From Hyphomicrobiales bacterium (GTDB lineage: Bacteria; Pseudomonadota; Alphaproteobacteria; Rhizobiales; Aestuariivirgaceae): a stretch of DNA of 6,437 nucleotides. The position numbers and the translations under genes were made by a program. The first letter of the stretch is position 1; the number at the start of each line of letters is the position of its first letter. The DNA lies in NCBI GenBank assembly GCA_025356765.1, contig JANXRO010000225.1, positions 1-6,437 on the forward strand, given 5' to 3'. The notes under the pieces are model-generated. The model saw only the letters and a list, made by a program, of their open reading frames with translations. It was not told the origin of the DNA and searched no databases. Below are positions 1 to 5,029 of the stretch, piece by piece.

Positions 1-966
1 GCACACAACCGGCGGCAAGCCTTTCAAAATCAATTCCGCATCGGCCACTGCCTGCCTGCCAATATCAAATAGCGCATCGGGCATTCCGCCGGTTCGGTGC
101 GCTGAGAGCAACAAGCCTTCGACGCTGCGAATGGGGTCATTCTTGGCCACAGGTTCAACCGGAAACACATCGGTTGCCGCGCGGAATTTACCCTTGGCCA
201 CGCGGTCTAGAAACGCGGGAAAATCGACCACGGCCGCACGGCTCATCAACAAAAATGCTGCATCGGGGCTGATCAAATCAAGCTCGCGTGGCCCCAAAAA
301 GCCGCTGTTTTGCGATGTTACACCAGCGAACACAAAAATCACTTTTGAGGATTTTAAAAGCTCATCCAAACCAACGCCACGACAGCCAAATTTTTCCAAC
401 ACATAATCTGGCACCCAAGGGTCATAGACCATAATTTCGCAACCAAAGGGTTGGATAAGTTTGTGCAATGAACGGGCCAAATCTCCAAAACCAATCAATC
501 CAACACGCGCACCCCGCAACGAAAAACTTGTGGCATTGCCTTCAAGCCCATAGGCTTCAAGCCCGCGCCTGAAATCACGATCTGCTTGTGTAATGCCGCG
601 GGCCAAATCAATGGCCATGCCCAAAGCCGATTCGGCCACAGCATCAGCGAAGGCCGAACCTGGTGTCAGAACATGAATGCCATGGGCAAAACAATAATCA
701 TAATCAATGGCGTCAGTAAAATTTGTTTCAACATCAATGATGGCGCGCAAATTCTTGGCTTGCTTTAACCGCGCCGCATCCATGCGGGTTTGGCCCATGA
801 TGATGGAAACCTCGGCCAAATGCTGTTGCACCATCGCATCGGGCATGCGTTCAGTTTCACAAATCACCAGTTCGCCCAAGCTTTCCAGCTTGGCGCGGGT
901 TGGCCCATCACAAATCACATCTAAAGTGCGCGGCAACGGATCAACTAATATCAAAGGTCTCTTCAT
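1..966 (-). CDS. D-2-hydroxyacid dehydrogenase, NAD-binding family (3' end cut by window edge)
   Basis: The minus strand from ATG at 966 stays open for 322 codons to the window edge, so the last residues and stop are missing. The family reduces 2-keto acids to D-2-hydroxy acids, or the reverse, with NAD(P)H in the cytoplasm. An N-terminal substrate domain (about 1-110) is followed by a Rossmann fold (about 115-295) with VGLIGFGDLA at 155-164 and an acidic residue (D182) after the second strand, which favours NAD. The expected catalytic set is visible: Arg243 in LLMSRAAVVD, Glu271 in DVFPVEP and His290 in LLLSAHR. The dinucleotide motif is G-x-G-x-x-A (159-164) instead of the usual G-x-G-x-x-G. 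GGAG at 972-975 (read on the minus strand) lies 5 nt before the ATG and supports the start. The gene is divergent from puuE. Substrate is unknown: glyoxylate, hydroxypyruvate or phosphoglycerate-type acids are possible. Most of the usual 320-350 residues are present. Confidence 0.88.
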   Translation of the reverse strand, partial: MKRPLILVDPLPRTLDVICDGPTRAKLESLGELVICETERMPDAMVQQHLAEVSIIMGQTRMDAARLKQAKNLRAIIDVETNFTDAIDYDYCFAHGIHVLTPGSAFADAVAESALGMAIDLARGITQADRDFRRGLEAYGLEGNATSFSLRGARVGLIGFGDLARSLHKLIQPFGCEIMVYDPWVPDYVLEKFGCRGVGLDELLKSSKVIFVFAGVTSQNSGFLGPRELDLISPDAAFLLMSRAAVVDFPAFLDRVAKGKFRAATDVFPVEPVAKNDPIRSVEGLLLSAHRTGGMPDALFDIGRQAVADAELILKGLPPVVC

Positions 967-1058
967 GTTAACTCCATTAATTTTAAACTTAGATGAAATG
1001 AAACTTGTCGCAAGATAGTTTTGATGCAAATCTTAGTTCCTGATTTGAGGAGATTAAA
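967..1058. promoter_or_regulatory. Divergent promoter region between the dehydrogenase and puuE
   Basis: This 92-bp AT-rich spacer must hold the start signals for both flanking genes. Visible elements are a Shine-Dalgarno sequence for each gene (minus-strand GGAG at 972-975; plus-strand GAGGAG at 1047-1052), an inverted repeat AAACT-N11-AGTTT at 1001-1021, a small dyad CTTG-TCG-CAAG at 1004-1014, and AAACTT repeated at 985-990 and 1001-1006. TTGTCG at 1005-1010 could be a -35, but no good -10 follows it. No RutR-like TTGACCA/TGGTCAA sequence is present here. The inverted repeat could be an operator for an unidentified regulator; that is a guess from symmetry alone. Confidence 0.35.
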
Positions 1059-1964
1059 ATGCCTGCCTATCCACGCGACATGAAGGGCTATGGCCGCGCA
1101 GCACCCTTTGCAAATTGGCCAGGCGGCGCGCATGTCGCGGTGCAATTTGTGTTGAATTATGAAGAAGGCGGAGAGAACAACATTCTCCATGGCGATGCCG
1201 CATCTGAAGCATTTTTATCTGAAATTGTAGGTGCCGCACCATGGGTGGGCCAACGCCATTGGAACATGGAATCCATTTATGAATATGGCGCACGCGCTGG
1301 CTTTTGGCGGCTGTGGCGCATGTTCACAGAGCGCCAACTGCCCATCACCATTTATGGCGTGGCCACCGCCATGCAACGTTCCCCCGATCAGGTTCAAGCC
1401 ATGATTGAAGCGGGCTGGGAAATGGCCTCGCATGGTTTCAAATGGGTTGAACACAAAGATATGCCAGAGGCAGACGAACGCGCCAGCATTGCTGAAGCCA
1501 TTCGCATTCACACTGAAATTACGGGCGAGCGACCGCTGGGATGGTATACTGGTCGCTGTTCCATGAACACCACGAAACTGGTGATGGAAGAAGGTGGGTT
1601 TCTCTATTCATCGGATGATTATTCTGACGACTTGCCGTTTTTTTTAAACAAACCCGACGGCAAAAACCATTTGATTATTCCCTACACGCTGGACGCCAAC
1701 GACATGCGCTTTGCAACGCCTCAGGGCTTCAACACGGGCGAACATTTTTATCAATATTTGAAAGATTCATTTGATTGCCTTTATGAAGAAGGCAAGCGCG
1801 GCGCACCCAAGATGATGAGCATCGGCCTTCATTGCCGCCTGATCGGCAGGCCGGGCCGCGCCCTAGGCTTGGCCAAGTTCATCGACTATGTGCAATCCAA
1901 AGAAAAAGTGTGGATCGCCAAGCGCATAGACATCGCGAAGCATTGGTGGAAAGAGTTTGGTTAA
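1059..1964 (+). CDS. puuE: PuuE-type allantoinase (polysaccharide-deacetylase fold, metal-independent)
   Basis: A 301-residue protein very like the cofactor-independent allantoinase PuuE described from Pseudomonas, which opens the allantoin ring to allantoate in purine degradation. Conserved stretches typical of PuuE are the N-terminal YPRDMKGYG (4-12), FVLNYEEGGE (30-39) followed by LHGD (43-46), MESIYEYGARAG (70-81), ASHGFKW (123-129), GWYTGR (161-166), IPYTLDANDMRF and GLHCRLIGRPGR near the C-terminus (His258). Length matches the family, which is about 300 residues. No signal peptide is seen, so it is cytoplasmic. GAGGAG at 1047-1052 sits 6 nt before the ATG. It is transcribed away from the dehydrogenase and converges with the toxin gene, with TTAA at 1961-1964 serving as stop for both. 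No other purine-catabolism gene is inside the window, so substrate rests on family resemblance; related cyclic amides remain possible. An 8-T run at 1638-1645 leaves the frame intact. Confidence 0.9.
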   Translation: MPAYPRDMKGYGRAAPFANWPGGAHVAVQFVLNYEEGGENNILHGDAASEAFLSEIVGAAPWVGQRHWNMESIYEYGARAGFWRLWRMFTERQLPITIYGVATAMQRSPDQVQAMIEAGWEMASHGFKWVEHKDMPEADERASIAEAIRIHTEITGERPLGWYTGRCSMNTTKLVMEEGGFLYSSDDYSDDLPFFLNKPDGKNHLIIPYTLDANDMRFATPQGFNTGEHFYQYLKDSFDCLYEEGKRGAPKMMSIGLHCRLIGRPGRALGLAKFIDYVQSKEKVWIAKRIDIAKHWWKEFG

Positions 1965-2305
1965 CTCAAAATCGAATCTATCACTTTACCAACTGCATTG
2001 AGCGACTTGGAATCCATGTGCCCTGCAACACGCAGAACACGACTTGCTTCAATGGTGGCAAGTTTGGCTACACGCACCACAGAAGGCTTGCTCAAGCCCG
2101 CTTTGCCATGATCAAAATGAACAACATCAGGCGGCGAACTCTCAACCTTGCTGGTGATCATCACAACCCACAACAATCCGCTGCCATTGAACTTACTGCC
2201 TGAAACAACCAGTGCCGGACGCCGCTTTTCTGCAAGCTGATCCGAATAGGGAAATGGCACAACAACAATGTCGCCGCGCTTGATGGCGCTTTTAGAGATC
2301 GGCAT
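1961..2305 (-). CDS. PemK/MazF-like toxin of a type II toxin-antitoxin pair
   Basis: A 114-residue protein when started at ATG 2305. The MazF/PemK fold is recognisable from KRGDIVVVPFPYSD (9-22), KRRPALVVSG (27-36), the VVMITS strand (47-52), and PSVVRVAKLATIE near the C-terminus. Members of this family are sequence-specific endoribonucleases that cut mRNA and slow growth; the RRP arginine and the Thr/Ser in the ITS strand sit where catalytic residues lie in the family. The frame is open further upstream (ATG at 2317 and 2365), but family members start close to the RGDIV strand, so 2305 is preferred and 2317 is the next choice. Neither has a clear Shine-Dalgarno sequence, which fits translation coupled to the antitoxin: the genes overlap by 14 nt (2292-2305). 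It converges with puuE, sharing TTAA at the stops. Target sequence cannot be inferred. Confidence 0.85.
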   Translation of the reverse strand: MPISKSAIKRGDIVVVPFPYSDQLAEKRRPALVVSGSKFNGSGLLWVVMITSKVESSPPDVVHFDHGKAGLSKPSVVRVAKLATIEASRVLRVAGHMDSKSLNAVGKVIDSILS

Positions 2306-2513
2306 AGGCTGCGTCATCTTCGGGCGATGCCCATTCACTGAAAACTGCGAAAGGATCATCCTCAACGCCAGCTTTGGCTTTTTTGATGACCACTCCCGTG
2401 TCTGTCAGGGCATAGGCAAGCCTATCGCCGGGTCTTAAGCCCAGTTTTTCACGCACCTCGCGGGGGATTACCGTCTGGCTTTTGCTGGATATTTTTGAAA
2501 ACATCATATTCAT
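2292..2513 (-). CDS. AbrB/MazE-like antitoxin
   Basis: A 73-residue protein. Residues about 5-45 form a SpoVT-AbrB swapped-hairpin DNA-binding domain, with SKSQTVIPREVREKLGL (10-26) followed by RPGDRL as the signature. The acidic tail (about 50-73, DDPFAVFSEWASPEDDAAYADL in part) is the type of flexible segment that wraps and neutralises a MazF/PemK toxin. The toxin gene starts inside its last codons. Such antitoxins normally bind their own promoter, and a cluster of GTAAG/CTTAC repeats lies directly upstream (2519-2540). Starts at 2513, 2507 or 2504 are all possible (M1, M3, M4); none has a good Shine-Dalgarno sequence, so the first is used. It begins 32 nt after the end of rutR on the same strand, so it may be transcribed both from its own promoter and by read-through from rutR. 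Confidence 0.85.
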   Translation of the reverse strand: MNMMFSKISSKSQTVIPREVREKLGLRPGDRLAYALTDTGVVIKKAKAGVEDDPFAVFSEWASPEDDAAYADL

Positions 2514-2518
2514 AATTC

Positions 2519-2540
2519 GTAAGTTGTCTTACTTTCTTAC
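2519..2540. promoter_or_regulatory. Candidate operator of the toxin-antitoxin pair
   Basis: GTAAG (2519-2523), a 4-nt spacer, CTTAC (2528-2532) and a second CTTAC (2536-2540) form a dyad plus a direct repeat: TCTTAC recurs with an 8-bp period (2527-2532 and 2535-2540). On the minus strand a good -35-like TTGACT lies just upstream (2549-2544), so the repeats fall between it and the antitoxin ATG, a natural place for autorepression. No convincing -10 was found. Assignment is inferred from position and symmetry. Confidence 0.4.
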
Positions 2541-2545
2541 AAAAG

Positions 2546-3166
2546 TCAAGCGCGAAGCCCCCGCAACAACAGTTCAATCACCGCCTTGCGCGTCCGGTCT
2601 GGCTTGGGCTCAGAGCCCATGATGGCTTCCACCTGTACTGAAAAATCAGCGTAATGTTGTGTCACCGCCCAGATTGCAAAAATTAAATGCTGCGGGTCAA
2701 CAGGTGCAATTTTTTTCTGGGCAACCCATTCCAAAATGACCGCAGATTTTTCTTCCACCAAGTCGCGCAACGGGCCTTTGAGAAATTTCTGGATATGGGG
2801 TGCGCCATGTAAAATCTCATTGGCAAAAAGCTTAGAGGCTTGCGGGTTTTTGAGCGAGATTTCCAATTTCTCGCTCACATAACGTGTGAGCTCAACAATC
2901 GGGTCGCCATTCACATCAAGCCCGCGCAGAGGTTCCAACCATTCTGCCAGTGTTGCTTCCAACACCGCCACATAAACATCTTCTTTGCGTTTGAAGTAAT
3001 ACAAGAGGTTTGGCTTGGATAACCCGCACTTTTTGGCAATCTGATCAATCGTTCCACCGCGATATCCAAAGGCCGAAAACACCTCCAGTGCCGCCTTCAA
3101 AATCAATGCCTGATTTTGATGCTGGATGCGGGTTTTCTGAACTATCTTTGCCGTGGATTGAGGCAT
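2546..3166 (-). CDS. rutR: RutR-type TetR-family regulator of pyrimidine metabolism
   Basis: A 206-residue protein with a TetR DNA-binding domain (about 18-66; helix-turn-helix around TIDQIAKKCGLSKPNLLYYF at 39-58) and a C-terminal ligand domain. It resembles E. coli RutR along its length, with shared blocks including SKxNLLYYF, NPQASKLF (108-114), GAPHIQ, DLVEEKSAVI (135-144) and DPQHLIFAIWAVTQHYADF (157-175). RutR of E. coli binds uracil or thymine and releases DNA sites of the form TTGACCA-N2-TGGTCAA. A matching palindrome is present upstream at 3184-3201, in the spacer shared with the ABC operon, so autoregulation and control of the transporter are expected. Minus-strand AGGA (3176-3173) lies 6 nt before the ATG and supports this start. 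The toxin-antitoxin genes follow on the same strand after 32 nt. The ligand in this organism is inferred, not shown. Confidence 0.88.
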   Translation of the reverse strand: MPQSTAKIVQKTRIQHQNQALILKAALEVFSAFGYRGGTIDQIAKKCGLSKPNLLYYFKRKEDVYVAVLEATLAEWLEPLRGLDVNGDPIVELTRYVSEKLEISLKNPQASKLFANEILHGAPHIQKFLKGPLRDLVEEKSAVILEWVAQKKIAPVDPQHLIFAIWAVTQHYADFSVQVEAIMGSEPKPDRTRKAVIELLLRGLRA

Positions 3167-3183
3167 TACCCATCCTGTTATTT

Positions 3184-3201
3184 CTTGATCAATTGGTCAA
3201 G
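3184..3201. promoter_or_regulatory. RutR operator in the rutR/ABC divergent promoter
   Basis: CTTGATCAATTGGTCAAG is an 18-bp palindrome with a single mismatched pair (8 of 9 positions pair). Its core fits the known E. coli RutR box TTGACCA-N2-TGGTCAA with one substitution (T for C in the left half). It lies 17 bp upstream of the rutR ATG and 44 bp upstream of the TTG start of the ATPase. TTGATC at 3185-3190 could also serve as the -35 of the plus-strand operon, with a weak TAGCGT 17 bp downstream; a TATAAA at 3223-3228 is a better -10 match but would give a very short leader. Either way bound RutR would cover promoter DNA for one or both genes. Confidence 0.8.
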
Positions 3202-3235
3202 AGTTGTTAGCGTCAGCCAAAATATAAATCGCGCC

Positions 3236-3240
3236 GGGAG
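3236..3240 (+). promoter_or_regulatory. Ribosome binding site that sets the TTG start of the ATPase
   Basis: GGGAG lies 5 nt before TTG at 3246. A TAA in the same frame at 3225-3227 excludes starts further upstream, and the first in-frame ATG is codon 21, which would remove the first strand of the nucleotide-binding domain. TTG is therefore the best-supported start. Confidence 0.7.
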
Positions 3241-3245
3241 ATTGC

Positions 3246-4022
3246 TTGGACAAAAGTGTCATTGCAACACAAGATTTATGTCTCACCTATCAAACCGGTG
3301 ATGGCATGGTTGAGGCCTTGTCGAAGATCAATCTTAAAATCGAAGAAGGCGAGTTTGTCTCGCTCATCGGTCCTTCGGGGTGTGGCAAAACCACATTGCT
3401 GCGTGCCATCGCAAATCTGGAAACGCCAAGCTCTGGCACATTGCTGGTGAATGGCATGGGTGCTGAACAAGCCCGCTTGGCCAGAAGCTATGGCTATGTG
3501 TTTCAAGCCCCCGCCTTGCTGCCGTGGCGCAAGGTGAAAGACAATGTGGCACTTCCCTTGGAAGTGATGGAGCTTGATGATGTTCAAGGCCGGGTTGCCC
3601 GCAATTTGGAGTTGGTGAACCTTAAAGGCTTTGAAGAAAAATTCCCTTGGCAACTATCAGGCGGCATGCAGCAGCGCGTTTCCATAGCCCGCGCTTTGGC
3701 TTTTGACCCTCAGCTTTTGTTGATGGACGAACCCTTTGGCGCATTGGACGAGATTGTGCGTGATAAGCTCAATCAACAATTGCTGGAATTGTGGGCGCGC
3801 ACCAAAAAGACGATTGTTTTTGTAACCCATTCAATTCCCGAAGCCGTGTTTTTATCCACCAAAATAATTGTGATGAGCCCAAGGCCTGGTCGCATTATTG
3901 ATATGATTGAATCAGATTTGCCCGCCAAGCGCACATTAGAAATTCGCGAAACGCCCGCTTTCCTCAAAATAGCCCATCGTGTGCGCGAAGGCTTAAAAGC
4001 GGGGCATAGCTATGAAGATTGA
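3246..4022 (+). CDS. ABC importer ATP-binding protein (SsuB/TauB/NrtD-like family), probably for pyrimidines
   Basis: A 258-residue nucleotide-binding subunit with every expected motif: Walker A GPSGCGKTT (42-50), Q-loop VFQAPALLPW (85-94), signature LSGGMQQR (137-144), Walker B LLLMDEPFGALD (157-168) and the switch histidine H195 in VTHSIPEA. The family drives import of small organic solutes such as sulfonates, nitrate and thiamine precursors; the nearest motif pattern is the SsuB/TauB/NrtD group. Translation starts at TTG (see ribosome binding site). It is the first gene of an operon with two permeases and a periplasmic binding protein, and sits opposite rutR across a RutR palindrome, which points to nucleobase uptake. 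Downstream, a palindromic element separates it from the permease, although its stop (4020-4022) still overlaps possible permease starts (TTG 4019, ATG 4012). Confidence 0.92.
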   Translation: MDKSVIATQDLCLTYQTGDGMVEALSKINLKIEEGEFVSLIGPSGCGKTTLLRAIANLETPSSGTLLVNGMGAEQARLARSYGYVFQAPALLPWRKVKDNVALPLEVMELDDVQGRVARNLELVNLKGFEEKFPWQLSGGMQQRVSIARALAFDPQLLLMDEPFGALDEIVRDKLNQQLLELWARTKKTIVFVTHSIPEAVFLSTKIIVMSPRPGRIIDMIESDLPAKRTLEIRETPAFLKIAHRVREGLKAGHSYED

Positions 4023-4032
4023 GGTTCTTGGT

Positions 4033-4171
4033 CTTCTCCCGCAACGCGGGAGAGGAAAGGGGCCCGCCGCACAGCGGTGGGAAAGGTGAAGGAACCATGG
4101 TAACCGTCCGTCCCTCACCCTCCCCATTGCTTCGCAATGGGTCCCCTCCCTCTCCCGCGTTGCGGGAGAGG
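4033..4171. repeat. Composite palindromic intergenic element (inverted pair of hairpin-rich arms)
   Basis: About 139 bp that folds at several scales. Left end: TCTCCCGC-AAC-GCGGGAGA (4035-4053). Right end: CCTCTCCCGC-GTT-GCGGGAGAGG with perfect 10-bp arms (4149-4171). Inside are CCCGCCGC-ACA-GCGGTGGG (4063-4081, one G:T pair) and CCCATTGC-TTC-GCAATGGG (4123-4141, perfect). Near the centre is ACCATGGT (4094-4101). The right half read in reverse resembles the left half, so the whole is a long imperfect inverted repeat whose inner hairpins differ in sequence but keep their pairing. It resembles the REP/BIME-like or RPE-like palindromic repeats scattered in alphaproteobacterial genomes; no transposase is present. 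It may stabilise or attenuate mRNA between ATPase and permease. Exact ends are uncertain. Confidence 0.85.
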
Positions 4172-5029
4172 ATGAAGAAACTTATCCCCCTCTTCACCAT
4201 CACCCTCGCCATTTTCGTCTTATGGTATGTGGCCACTATCCCCATGAACAGCGTGTTGACGTCATCAAAAATAGCAAGCGCTGGCGGCGGGTTGTGGAAC
4301 ACGCTGGCGTTTTCATGGAGCGAGCAACGCCCGGTTTTGCCCGCACCACACCAAGTGTTGCGCGAAATTTGGAACACAGTGTTTATTGTGGCCCCATGGT
4401 CAATCAAATCATTGGTCTTTCATTTGTGGATTACACTTTCGTCAACTTTGGTTGGCTTCATCATGGGTGGGCTTCTGGGCATTGCTTTGGCCATCGGCAT
4501 TGTGCACGCGGCCTCGCTTGAAAAAAGCCTGATGCCGTGGATCATCGCGTCACAAACCATTCCCATTTTGGCCATTGCCCCCATGTTGATTGTGGTGCTG
4601 GGCAAAACTGGCTTGCCCGAAATTATCACCAAGGCCTCAATCTCGGCCTACCTGTGTTTTTTCCCCGTGGCCATTGGCATGGTGAAAGGCTTGCGTTCAC
4701 CAGACGTGATGCAGCAAGATTTGATGCGCACCTACAATGCCAGTGCCGCCCAAGTGTTGTGGAAGCTGCGCCTGCCCGCGGCTCTGCCATTTTTCTTTGC
4801 TTCGCTGAAAGTGTCGGTTGCCATTGCTTTAACGGGCGCCATCGTGGCGGAACTGCCGACAGGTGCTGTGGCAGGCATTGGTGCGCGTTTGCTTAACGGC
4901 TCATACTATGGCCAAACCTTGCAAATCTGGGCGGCATTATTTGTGGCGGCCTTTGCTGCTGCAACATTGGTGTGGCTGCTCAGCAAGCTTGAACAGAACA
5001 GTCTAAAGCGCATGGGTGCCCAACTATGA
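4172..5029 (+). CDS. ABC importer permease, first subunit (BPD_transp_1 family)
   Basis: A 285-residue inner-membrane protein when started at ATG 4172, with hydrophobic segments at about 5-22, 83-112, 120-145, 155-175, 205-230 and 250-270. The cytoplasmic coupling (EAA-type) loop is at about 183-206, ending in KLRLPAALPF. VLPAPHQV (55-62) and ASQTIPILAIAP (126-137) are typical of the SsuC/ThiX-like permeases. The frame is open 51 codons further upstream to a TTG at 4019 that overlaps the ATPase stop, but those codons come from the palindromic element, are rich in Pro, Gly, Ser and Arg, and are not transporter-like. The ATG at 4172 begins a normal MKKLIPLF membrane start, so it is preferred. 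The element's own GGGAGAGG (4164-4171) abuts the ATG, closer than an ideal Shine-Dalgarno spacing. The 3' end overlaps the next gene by ATGA (5026-5029), implying coupled translation. It should pair with the second permease as a heterodimer. Confidence 0.88.
   Translation: MKKLIPLFTITLAIFVLWYVATIPMNSVLTSSKIASAGGGLWNTLAFSWSEQRPVLPAPHQVLREIWNTVFIVAPWSIKSLVFHLWITLSSTLVGFIMGGLLGIALAIGIVHAASLEKSLMPWIIASQTIPILAIAPMLIVVLGKTGLPEIITKASISAYLCFFPVAIGMVKGLRSPDVMQQDLMRTYNASAAQVLWKLRLPAALPFFFASLKVSVAIALTGAIVAELPTGAVAGIGARLLNGSYYGQTLQIWAALFVAAFAAATLVWLLSKLEQNSLKRMGAQL

Noticed and set aside
707..1018. Plus-strand open frames between 131 and 1018
   Set aside because: They lie opposite the dehydrogenase, whose minus-strand frame shows a complete set of family motifs.
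1638..1645. Run of eight T within puuE, a possible slippage or frameshift site
   Set aside because: The frame is intact on both sides, family motifs continue in the same frame, and no alternative product is evident.
1059..1964. Chitin or peptidoglycan deacetylase function for the polysaccharide-deacetylase fold protein
   Set aside because: There is no signal peptide, and the PuuE-specific blocks NYEEGGE, GWYTGR and LHCRLIGRP fit allantoinase far better than secreted deacetylases.
4033..4055. Left hairpin of the palindromic element as a Rho-independent terminator after the ATPase
   Set aside because: No T run follows the stem, the permease genes continue the operon, and the same stem recurs inverted at the other end of the element.
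4397..4403. TGGTCAA inside the first permease as a second RutR half-site
   Set aside because: There is no matching left half at the right spacing and it lies inside coding sequence.
3964..4407. Minus-strand open frame of 147 codons across the palindromic element
   Set aside because: Its ends lie opposite the ATPase and permease genes and it has no recognisable domain. It is open because the element is symmetric; the symmetry is reported as a finding instead.
4766..4782. 17-base identity between the two permease genes (also at 5698-5714)
   Set aside because: It encodes the conserved LRLPA end of the coupling loop in both homologous permeases; shared protein constraint and codon preference explain it.
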